From NCBI GenBank assembly GCA_003242425.1, contig QGUL01000159.1, positions 1 through 5,216 on the forward strand: a DNA stretch of 5,216 nt. Reading direction: 5' to 3'. The first letter of the stretch is position 1, and every line of letters starts with the position of its first letter. Positions 1-5,216 of the stretch are shown piece by piece. The position numbers and the translations under genes are program-made. Source of the stretch: Pseudomonadota bacterium (lineage in GTDB: Bacteria > Pseudomonadota > Gammaproteobacteria > Burkholderiales > SG8-39). The notes under the pieces were generated by a model. It was not told the origin of the DNA. It worked only from the letters and a program-made list of their open reading frames with translations, and did not search any database.

Positions 1-106
1 CGCCGATCAGACCGTCGTTGCCCAGCAGCCCGGCGCCGTGCTCGCGCCCCTCCAGCAGCTTGTCGATCAGCTCATCATCAATCGTCGGTTTGGTGCGTCT
101 TGCCAT
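1..106 (-). CDS. IS256-family transposase, N-terminal fragment (runs off the window)
   Basis: This is the start of a DDE transposase that would cut and move its own insertion sequence. ATG is at 104-106 and 35 codons are visible, beginning MARRTKPTIDDELIDKLL and continuing with a glycine-rich LLEG..GLLGNDGLIG stretch. IS256-family transposases commonly start with a basic MARR/K segment, then an acidic helical 'DELLDQLL' segment, then 'GLL' before the catalytic domain, and are about 400 residues long. The catalytic DDE residues lie outside the window, so activity cannot be judged. The start is supported by a purine-rich ribosome binding site directly upstream and by position just inside the terminal repeat. 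Family assignment rests on the short N-terminus plus the repeat and has not been checked by a search. Confidence 0.78.
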   Translation of the reverse strand, partial: MARRTKPTIDDELIDKLLEGREHGAGLLGNDGLIG

Positions 107-108
107 GT

Positions 109-118
109 CCCCCTCCTC
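109..118 (-). promoter_or_regulatory. Shine-Dalgarno of the IS256-type transposase
   Basis: The minus-strand sequence GAGGAGGGGG lies two bases before the ATG at 104-106. Its GGAGG core is about 6 bases from the start codon. It is a strong match to the anti-Shine-Dalgarno and fixes this ATG as the start. Confidence 0.7.
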
Positions 119-126
119 GGGTCGGT

Positions 127-155
127 ATCATGGCTCAACACACAGAATTTGTTAC
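127..155 (-). promoter_or_regulatory. Possible weak promoter of the transposase
   Basis: On the minus strand, GTAACA (150-155) matches 4 of 6 bases of a sigma70 -35 box. CATGAT (127-132) matches 4 of 6 bases of a -10 box. The spacer is 17 bp. The -35 element falls inside the terminal repeat, which is common in insertion sequences. Two 4/6 matches are easily found by chance, so this is a suggestion only. Confidence 0.25.
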
Positions 156-161
156 ACCCTC
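132..161 (-). repeat. Terminal inverted repeat of the IS256-type element (transposase 5' end)
   Basis: On the minus strand the repeat starts with GAGGGTGTAACAAATTC and continues TGTGTGTTGAGCC inward. The outer end at about 161 is assigned because GC-rich, otherwise unremarkable sequence begins at 162. The partner repeat is outside the window, so the exact length and boundary cannot be confirmed. The 8 bases next to it (162-169, GCATAGCG) are the candidate target-site duplication. Confidence 0.55.
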
Positions 162-204
162 GCATAGCGGGAGCAGAACCGTTAAAGGCATGTTTCTGGA
201 GCCT
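162..204. other. Short spacer between IS end and uvrA-like stop codon
   Basis: This 43-bp stretch separates the insertion sequence from the TGA at 205-207. It contains no gene, no convincing GC-rich hairpin followed by a T run, and no clear repeat. It is probably the remnant of the native region downstream of the uvrA-like gene. Any native terminator may lie on the far side of the insertion. Confidence 0.5.
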
Positions 205-2880
205 TCAAGCAGTTGCGGTCGAGCGGACCAAAAATTCGGTCAGTGCTGTTCCTGTATGACTCCGCGCCTTCTCGTGCATGATATCCTCCGGCGCCCCCTG
301 CGCCACTAGTCTTCCACCACCTGTCCCCCCTTCCGGACCGAGGTCGATGATCCAGTCGGCCTCGGCGATGACGTCGAGATTGTGTTCGATCAGCACGATG
401 GTGTTGCCCGCCCGCACGAGGCGGTGCAGGACGTGGATGAGTTTCTCCACGTCCGCCATGTGCAGGCCGACGGTGGGTTCGTCGAGCACGTAGAGGGTGT
501 GGCGCTGGGCGCCGGCGCGTCCCGGACGGACGGCGGCGTCCTGTTCGGCGTCGCCGCGCACCTTGGCGAGCTCGGTGACAAGCTTGATGCGCTGCGCTTC
601 GCCGCCCGATAGCGTGGGGCTCTGCTGGCCGAGGGTGAGATAGCCGAGGCCCACGTCCTGCAAGAGGCGGAGGGCGTGGTGGATGCCCGGATGCGCGGCG
701 AAGAATTCCACCGCCTCGTCCACGCTCATTTCCAGCACGTCGGCGATGGTCTTGCCGCGGTAGGTGACGGCCAGCGTTTCGGGATTGAAGCGCTTGCCGC
801 CGCAGACTTCGCAGGGCACTTTGACGTCGGGCAGGAAGTTCATCTCGATGCGCTTCACGCCCTGACCTTCGCAGGCTTCGCAACGCCCGCCGGCGACGTT
901 GAAGGAGAAGCGCCCCGGGCCGTAGCCGCGCATGCGCGCCTCGTTGGTTTCCGCGAAGAGCTTGCGGATCGCGTCCCAGAAGCCCACATAGGTCGCCGGG
1001 CAGGAGCGCGGCGTCTTGCCGATGGGCGTCTGGTCCACTTCCAGCACGCGGCCCACCTGTTCCCAGCCCTCGATGGCCTTGCAACCGACGAGCTGCACGT
1101 CGCGCTTGTTGCGACTGGAAGCGCAGAGCTGCACGAGGTTGTCGTGCAGCACGTCGCGCGCGAGCGTGGACTTGCCCGAACCCGAGACGCCGGTGACGAC
1201 GGTGAGCCGCTTGAGCGGCACGCGCACGTCGATGTGCCGCAGGTTGTGCAGATGCGCCCCTCTGATCCAGAGCGAAGGCGTGTCGCGGTCCACCGGGCGG
1301 CGCGCTTCGACCGGATGCTTGAGCGGATTGGCGAGGAAGCGTCCGGTGAGCGATTCGGGCGAGCGCATGAGTTCTTCAGCCGTACCCTGGGCGATGACGC
1401 GGCCGCCGCGCTTGCCGGCGCCGGGACCGAGGTCGATCACATGATGCGCGCGGCGGATGGTGTCCTCGTCGTGCTCCACCACGATCAGCGTGTTGCCCTT
1501 GGCCTCGAGTTTTTCCAGCGTGTCGAGCAGGATGCGGTTGTCGCGCGGATGCAGCCCGATGGTCGGCTCGTCGAGCACGTAGCACACGCCGCGCAGGTTC
1601 GAGCCCAGTTGCGCGGCGAGCCGGATGCGCTGCGCTTCGCCGCCCGAGAGCGTGGGCGCGGAACGGTCGAGCGTGAGATAGCCCAGCCCCACCTGTTCCA
1701 GGAAGCCGAGACGCGAACGGATCTCCGCCACGACGTCGCGGGCGATGGCGGCTTCGCGTTCGTTCAGCTTGAGCGTCTGGAAGCGGCGGTGCAGCTCGGC
1801 CACGGAGTATGCCGTCACCTGGGCGATGTTTTCGTCGCGGAAGCGCACGGCGAGCGCTTCGCGGTTGAGGCGCTGGCCGTTGCACGTGGGGCAGGCTTCG
1901 TGGATGCCGTGCTCGTCCAGCCAGGTGTCGATGATGCGGTCTTCCTCCTCGCGGCTCACGTCCTCGTCGAGCCTGAAGCCCTGCAGCTTCGCGCCCGTGC
2001 CGTAGCAGGCGGGACACCAGCCGTGCTTGGAGTTGAAGGAGAACATGCGCGGATCGGGCTCGGGGAAGCTGCGGCCGCAGCACGAGCAGGCGCGTTTGGT
2101 GGAGAACACCACTTGCGGCAGCTCGACCGCCTCGCGCGAGCCGGCGGCGTAAGCGGCGTGCAGGCGGTCGAGACGGTCGAGCACCAGCACGGTGCCGCGT
2201 CCGAATTCCAGCGCGCGCCGGAGGCCGGCGCGCAGTTCGGCTTCGCGCTCCGGCGAGACGACGATGTCGGCCACCGGCAGCTCGATGTTGTGCTCCCTGA
2301 AGCGGTCGAGCTTCGGCCACTTGTCCGTGGGACAGAACACGCCGTCCACGCGCAGGTGCGTGTAGCCCTTGCCGTTCGCCCACTTGGCGAGGTCGTTGTA
2401 GATACCCTTGCGGTTCACCACCAGCGGCGCGAGCAGGCCGATGCGCCGGCCCCTGTAGTCGCGCAGCAGGCGCGCGGCGATGCGCTCCTCGCTCTGCGGC
2501 TCGATGGGCACGTTGCAGTCCGGGCAGTACTGCGTGCCGAGCTTCATGAACAAGAGGCGCAGGAAGTGGTAGATCTCGGTCATGGTCGCGACCGTGCTCT
2601 TGCGGCCGCCGCGGCTGGTGCGCTGTTCGATCGCCACCGTGGGCGGAATGCCGAAGATCGCGTCCACGTCCGGCTTGGAGGCGGGCTGCACGAACTGGCG
2701 CGCGTAGGCGTTGAGCGATTCGAGGTAACGTCGCTGGCCCTCGGCGAACACGATGTCGAAGGCGAGCGTCGACTTGCCCGAGCCCGACACGCCGGTGACG
2801 ACAGTGAAGCGCTTGCGGGGGATGTCGACGTCGATGTTCTTCAGGTTGTGCTCGCGGGCGTTGTGGATGCGGATGACGTC
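205..2880 (-). other. UvrA copy B: complete, with a shortened insertion domain
   Basis: This part encodes residues about 768-1658, near the roughly 940 residues of canonical UvrA. Cassette I opens with IRIHNAREHNLKNIDV, then Walker A at 797-805, AEGQRRYLESLNAYARQF and Q853. Residues about 886-1025 align by eye with the UvrB-binding region of E. coli UvrA (LLAPLVVNRKG and LRVDGVFC resemble LLAPIIKERKG and ARIDGEVC). The zinc module C1032xxC1035/C1056xxC1059 is followed only 38 residues later by C1097xxC1100. In canonical UvrA that interval is an insertion domain of over 100 residues. Cassette II has Walker A at 1331-1339, Q1384, zinc module C1434xxC1437/C1457xxC1460, signature at 1524 and Walker B YVLDEPTVGLH. 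A roughly 20-residue polar insert (about 1541-1561) lies before that Walker B. No key ATPase residue is missing. Confidence 0.85.
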
Positions 2881-5181
2881 GGCGGACCGTGCGGCGGGTT
2901 CCTGCGCGGCCACGCCGGTGGCCGGCGTCCAGGTCTGCATCGCGCGTTCGTATTCGCGCAGCGCCTTCGCCGTGTGCGACCGCTCGTTCGCGAGCAGGTC
3001 GGCGAGCGTGCCCTGGGCGACGATCTCGCCGCCTTCGTCGCCGCCTTCCGGGCCGAGATCGATCAGCCAGTCGGCGGCGCGCATGACGTCGAGGTTGTGC
3101 TCGATCACCGCGATGGAATGCCCGGCGTCGACGAGCTTGCGGAAGGCGCGCAGCAGTTTGGCGATGTCGTCGAAGTGCAGGCCGGTGGTGGGCTCGTCGA
3201 ACAGGAACAGCGTGCCCTTCTGCTTGCGCGAGGCGCCGCTCTTGGCGAACTCGGCGAGAAAACCCGCGAGCTTGAGCCGCTGCGCTTCGCCGCCCGAGAG
3301 CGTAGGGACCGGCTGGCCGAGCTTGAGGTATTCCAGACCGACGTCGACAAGCGGCTGCAGCGCCGCGCGCACTTCGTCGTGGCCGGCGAAGAAGGCCAGC
3401 GCTTCGCTCACCGTCATGTCCAGCACGTCGGCGACGGACCTGCCTTCGATGCGCACGTCGAGCACTTCTTCGCGGTAGCGCCTGCCGTCGCAGTCGGGGC
3501 AGCGGAGATAAACGTCCGAGAGGAACTGCATCTCCACGTGCTCGAAGCCGCTGCCGCTGCAGGTGGGGCAGCGGCCGTTGCCGGCGTTGAAGCTGAAGGT
3601 GCCGGCGGTGTAGCCGCGTTCCTTGGCGAGCGGCACGGCGGCGTAGCGCTTGCGGATGGCGTCGAAGGCGCCGACGTAGCTCGCCGGGTTGGAACGCGCG
3701 CTCTTGCCGATGGGCGACTGATCGACGAAGACCACGTCGTCGATCAGTTCCGCACCGCGCAGCTCGCGGTGCGCGCCGGGCGCTTCGGTGGGCTTGCCCT
3801 TGGCTTTCAGCAGCGCCGGATGCAGCACGTCCTGGATGAGGGTGGACTTGCCCGAGCCCGACACGCCGGTGATGCACACCAGATGATGGAGCGGCAGACG
3901 CAGGTCGATGTTCTTGAGGTTGTGCTCGGCCGCGCCCAGCAGTTCGATGCAGGGCGTGTCGGGACCGGGCGTGCGCGGCGCGAGACCCGAGTCGGCGCGC
4001 TTGCGGCCGCTCAGATATTCGGCGGTGAGCGTGTCCGCGTCGCGCAGTCCGGCGGCCGGGCCGTAATAGACGATCTCGCCGCCGCGTTCGCCGGGGCCGG
4101 GGCCCATGTCGAGGATGCGGTCGGCGGCGTACATGATCTGCGGATCGTGCTCCACCACCACCAGCGAGTTGCCCGCGTCGCGCAGGCGGTGCATCACTTC
4201 GATGACGCGGCCCATATCGCGCGGATGCAGGCCGATGGAGGGTTCGTCCAGCACGAACAGCGTGTTGACGAGCGAGGTGCCGAGCGCGGTGGTGAGGTTG
4301 ATGCGCTGCACTTCGCCGCCGGAGAGCGTGCGCGACTGACGGTCGAGGGTGAGATAGCCGAGGCCCACTTCGCAGAGATAACCGAGCCGCGCGCGGATCT
4401 CCTGCAGCAGCAGATCGGTGGCCTGGTCGAGCTCGCCCTCGAACTTCAGCGCGGCGAAGAAATCGCGCACGCGCGAGATCGGCAACAGCATCAGGTCGTG
4501 CACGCTGAGGCCGGGCAGGGCGTCGAGCTGTTCCTCGCTCCATTCGACTCCGACCGGGCGGAAGCGCCCGTGGCCGGCGAGCGCGGCATCCGCTTCCGCT
4601 TTGGTGCCGATGCGCCAGAGCAGGTTTTCGGTCTTGAGGCGCGCGCCGTTGCAGCACTCGCAGAGCGTATAGGCCCGGTACTTCGACAAGAGCACGCGGA
4701 TGTGCATCTTGTAGGCCTTGCCCTCCAGCCACTTGAAGAAATTGCGCACGCCGTACCACAGCGCGGGCCAGGACTCGTCCCAGCTCTTCCAGCCTTCCTC
4801 GCCCTCCATCACCCAGCGCTTGGCTTCCTCGGACAGCTCGCGGTAGGGCACGTCGAGCGGAATGCCGCGCCGCTTGGCGTATTTCACCAGGTCGTCCTGG
4901 CATTCCCTGAAGCTTTCCGTCTGCCAGGGGCGGACGGCGCCTTCGCGCAGCGTCTTGCTCTCGTCGGGGATGACGAGCCCGAAATCGATGCCGATCACCC
5001 GCCCGAAGCCGCGGCAGCATTCGCAGGCGCCGATGGGCGAGTTGAAGGAGAAGTGCGAGGGCGTGGGGTCGGAATAATGGATGTCGCAATGCGCGCAATG
5101 CAGGTCCGAGCTGTAGCGCCAGCAGTCCTTGGCCGTGCCTTCGTCGTCGACCACATAGATCGAGACGGGGCCCTGGCCCAA
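205..5181 (-). CDS. uvrA: Double-length UvrA-type excinuclease ATPase, truncated at the N-terminus
   Basis: Two UvrA copies are fused head to tail. UvrA is the ATP-driven DNA-damage sensor of nucleotide excision repair, which loads UvrB; this form belongs to the long (over 1800 residue) UvrA paralogues of proteobacteria. Three Walker A motifs (GVSGSGKST) are visible at residues 439-447, 797-805 and 1331-1339. There are four LSGGE signatures (286, 628, 1178, 1524), four Walker B DEP motifs (312, 662, 1204, 1567) and four switch histidines (345, 695, 1237, 1600). CxxC zinc pairs occur in both copies. The C-terminus is intact and stops with TGA. The N-terminus is not: homology starts within the first cassette, after its Walker A and Q-loop. 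The frame is open only to 5202, with TAA at 5203-5205. TTG at 5179-5181 is a nominal start; AGAGGA lies 6 bases before it, but this is probably fortuitous. No operon partner is visible. The gene is likely a 5'-deleted remnant unless the right-hand junction is an assembly fault. The family is certain; 'uvrA' is used in the broad sense, because this is not the canonical housekeeping copy. Confidence 0.9.
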   Translation of the reverse strand: MGQGPVSIYVVDDEGTAKDCWRYSSDLHCAHCDIHYSDPTPSHFSFNSPIGACECCRGFGRVIGIDFGLVIPDESKTLREGAVRPWQTESFRECQDDLVKYAKRRGIPLDVPYRELSEEAKRWVMEGEEGWKSWDESWPALWYGVRNFFKWLEGKAYKMHIRVLLSKYRAYTLCECCNGARLKTENLLWRIGTKAEADAALAGHGRFRPVGVEWSEEQLDALPGLSVHDLMLLPISRVRDFFAALKFEGELDQATDLLLQEIRARLGYLCEVGLGYLTLDRQSRTLSGGEVQRINLTTALGTSLVNTLFVLDEPSIGLHPRDMGRVIEVMHRLRDAGNSLVVVEHDPQIMYAADRILDMGPGPGERGGEIVYYGPAAGLRDADTLTAEYLSGRKRADSGLAPRTPGPDTPCIELLGAAEHNLKNIDLRLPLHHLVCITGVSGSGKSTLIQDVLHPALLKAKGKPTEAPGAHRELRGAELIDDVVFVDQSPIGKSARSNPASYVGAFDAIRKRYAAVPLAKERGYTAGTFSFNAGNGRCPTCSGSGFEHVEMQFLSDVYLRCPDCDGRRYREEVLDVRIEGRSVADVLDMTVSEALAFFAGHDEVRAALQPLVDVGLEYLKLGQPVPTLSGGEAQRLKLAGFLAEFAKSGASRKQKGTLFLFDEPTTGLHFDDIAKLLRAFRKLVDAGHSIAVIEHNLDVMRAADWLIDLGPEGGDEGGEIVAQGTLADLLANERSHTAKALREYERAMQTWTPATGVAAQEPAARSADVIRIHNAREHNLKNIDVDIPRKRFTVVTGVSGSGKSTLAFDIVFAEGQRRYLESLNAYARQFVQPASKPDVDAIFGIPPTVAIEQRTSRGGRKSTVATMTEIYHFLRLLFMKLGTQYCPDCNVPIEPQSEERIAARLLRDYRGRRIGLLAPLVVNRKGIYNDLAKWANGKGYTHLRVDGVFCPTDKWPKLDRFREHNIELPVADIVVSPEREAELRAGLRRALEFGRGTVLVLDRLDRLHAAYAAGSREAVELPQVVFSTKRACSCCGRSFPEPDPRMFSFNSKHGWCPACYGTGAKLQGFRLDEDVSREEEDRIIDTWLDEHGIHEACPTCNGQRLNREALAVRFRDENIAQVTAYSVAELHRRFQTLKLNEREAAIARDVVAEIRSRLGFLEQVGLGYLTLDRSAPTLSGGEAQRIRLAAQLGSNLRGVCYVLDEPTIGLHPRDNRILLDTLEKLEAKGNTLIVVEHDEDTIRRAHHVIDLGPGAGKRGGRVIAQGTAEELMRSPESLTGRFLANPLKHPVEARRPVDRDTPSLWIRGAHLHNLRHIDVRVPLKRLTVVTGVSGSGKSTLARDVLHDNLVQLCASSRNKRDVQLVGCKAIEGWEQVGRVLEVDQTPIGKTPRSCPATYVGFWDAIRKLFAETNEARMRGYGPGRFSFNVAGGRCEACEGQGVKRIEMNFLPDVKVPCEVCGGKRFNPETLAVTYRGKTIADVLEMSVDEAVEFFAAHPGIHHALRLLQDVGLGYLTLGQQSPTLSGGEAQRIKLVTELAKVRGDAEQDAAVRPGRAGAQRHTLYVLDEPTVGLHMADVEKLIHVLHRLVRAGNTIVLIEHNLDVIAEADWIIDLGPEGGTGGGRLVAQGAPEDIMHEKARSHTGTALTEFLVRSTATA
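3841..3867 (-). repeat. Walker A-coding repeat (copy A, cassette II)
   Basis: These bases encode GVSGSGKST at residues 439-447. They are nearly identical to the stretches at 2767-2793 and 1165-1191. The expected fourth member, for cassette I of copy A, would lie beyond 5216 in an intact gene and is absent. The similarity is explained by duplication of ABC cassettes and codon bias, not by a mobile or regulatory repeat. Confidence 0.8.
4312..4326 (-). repeat. ABC-signature-coding repeat (first of four)
   Basis: These bases encode LSGGE of copy A cassette I. The same 15 bases recur with one or two changes at 3286-3300, 1636-1650 and 598-612, one per ATP-binding cassette. The four signatures show that the ancestral gene had four cassettes although only three Walker A motifs remain. 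Confidence 0.8.
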
Positions 5182-5190
5182 GCGCCGTCC

Positions 5191-5216
5191 TCTTACACAA
5201 ATTTAAACTTGCCACA
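5191..5216. other. AT-rich junction that breaks the uvrA-like gene
   Basis: Composition drops here to 8 G/C in 26 bases, against the strongly GC-rich gene next to it. UvrA-like sequence (minus-strand RRLGQGPVSIYVVDDEG) stops close to 5190, and TAA at 5203-5205 closes the uvrA frame. The plus-strand CTTACACAAATTTAAACTTG resembles the kind of sequence found at insertion-sequence ends. It shares ACAAATT with the left-hand terminal repeat, but the rest does not align well. It could be the edge of a second mobile element, a deletion junction, or a sequence-assembly join. I cannot tell which from 26 bases. Confidence 0.55.

Larger units (their letters stand above)
1..161 (-). mobile_element. IS256-family insertion sequence, 5' end only
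   Basis: The left edge of the window is the 5' end of an insertion sequence pointing leftward and running off the window. Three things support this. A terminal-repeat-like sequence on the minus strand begins GAGGGTGTAAC at 161 and continues into AAATTCTGTGTG, which follows the IS256-family layout of an outer GTGT and an inner AAATT..TGTG block. A leader of about 30 bp follows with a strong ribosome binding site. Then comes the N-terminus of a protein that reads like IS256-family (Mutator-type DDE) transposases. The outer boundary at about 161 is inferred from the repeat; the other end and any target duplication lie outside the window. The element sits 43 bp beyond the stop codon of the uvrA-like gene and is transcribed in the same direction. 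Confidence 0.75.
2932..5181 (-). other. UvrA copy A: first cassette beheaded, second cassette complete
   Basis: This part encodes residues 1 to about 750. The first zinc module is C29xxC32 with C53xxC56 around FSFNSPIGAC. A full-size insertion domain of about 118 residues follows, before the CECCNGARL pair at 174-177. The remainder of cassette I has signature TLSGGEVQRINL (Val where the other three copies have Ala), Walker B FVLDEPSIGLHP and VVVEHD. Cassette II has Walker A at 439-447, Q488 in VDQSPIGKS, a second zinc module C538xxC541/C561xxC564, signature at 628, Walker B LFDEPTTGLHF and IEHN. In copy B the first zinc pair lies about 264 residues after the start of the module, but here it lies at residue 29. 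Roughly 235 residues (about 700 bp) are therefore missing, including Walker A, the Q-loop and any UvrB-binding-like region. Confidence 0.85.

Noticed and set aside
162..204. Possible rho-independent terminator after the uvrA-like stop codon
   Set aside because: No stable inverted repeat followed by a T run is visible on the minus strand.
182..1084. Minus-strand open frame of about 300 residues extending past the uvrA-like stop
   Set aside because: It is an Arg- and Gly-rich shadow of the UvrA C-terminal region in another frame, with no ribosome binding site and no domain.
2753..3478. Plus-strand open frame of about 241 residues antisense to the uvrA-like gene
   Set aside because: It is Ser/Arg/Pro-rich, mirrors the codon bias of the opposite strand and contains no recognisable motif. 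The other plus-strand frames (for example 1016-1444) have the same character.
598..4326. Four well-separated copies of a GC-rich 15-mer and three of a 27-mer
   Set aside because: They are not a CRISPR or regulatory repeat. Each encodes an ABC signature or Walker A at the expected place in a cassette.
1376..5215. Minus-strand open frame of about 1279 residues from GTG at 5213-5215, overlapping the uvrA-like gene
   Set aside because: Its translation is an Arg/Ala/His-rich string without recognisable domains, as expected for the shifted frame of a GC-rich gene. The UvrA frame carries all the motifs.
162..5216. Composite transposon carrying the uvrA-like gene between two copies of the same IS
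   Set aside because: The right-hand edge shares only a short ACAAATT block with the left terminal repeat, and its apparent polarity is wrong. There is no evidence that the same element flanks both sides.
1..5216. tRNA, rRNA, riboswitch or CRISPR array
   Set aside because: No cloverleaf, conserved rRNA segment, leader-type structure or spaced short repeats were seen; almost all of the window is coding.

Overview
The window is GC-rich, with the synonymous-site bias and protein style of a high-GC proteobacterium, most plausibly beta- or gammaproteobacterial. That assignment is an inference from composition and family resemblance only. The window holds one large minus-strand gene between two sequence junctions.

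Layout. Bases 1-161 are the 5' end of an IS256-family insertion sequence: a terminal inverted repeat ending at about 161, a short leader with a strong Shine-Dalgarno, and the first 35 codons of the transposase reading leftward off the window. Bases 162-204 are a 43-bp spacer with no gene and no clear terminator. Bases 205-5181 (open back to 5202) encode a 1658-residue, double-length UvrA-type protein made of two tandem UvrA copies. The last 26 bases (5191-5216) are abruptly AT-rich and put an in-frame TAA just upstream of the UvrA homology, so the native start of the gene is not here.

What the large gene is. Copy B (about residues 768-1658) is a nearly complete UvrA with both ATP-binding cassettes, zinc-binding cysteine pairs and a UvrB-binding-like region, but a strongly shortened insertion domain. 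Copy A (about residues 1-745) has a full-size insertion domain. It has lost about 235 N-terminal residues, which would have carried the first Walker A, the Q-loop and the UvrB-binding-like region. The protein therefore shows three Walker A motifs against four ABC signatures, four Walker B motifs and four switch histidines. The intact family are stand-alone paralogues of the excision-repair damage sensor UvrA.

How it fits together. No operon partner is visible. The picture is a UvrA paralogue in an IS-rich setting: an IS256-type element lies just past its stop codon, and a second break of unknown nature has removed its 5' end. I see no new multi-gene system here. The points of interest are the asymmetric double-UvrA architecture, the 5' truncation with a long undamaged frame, and the identity of the right-hand junction.
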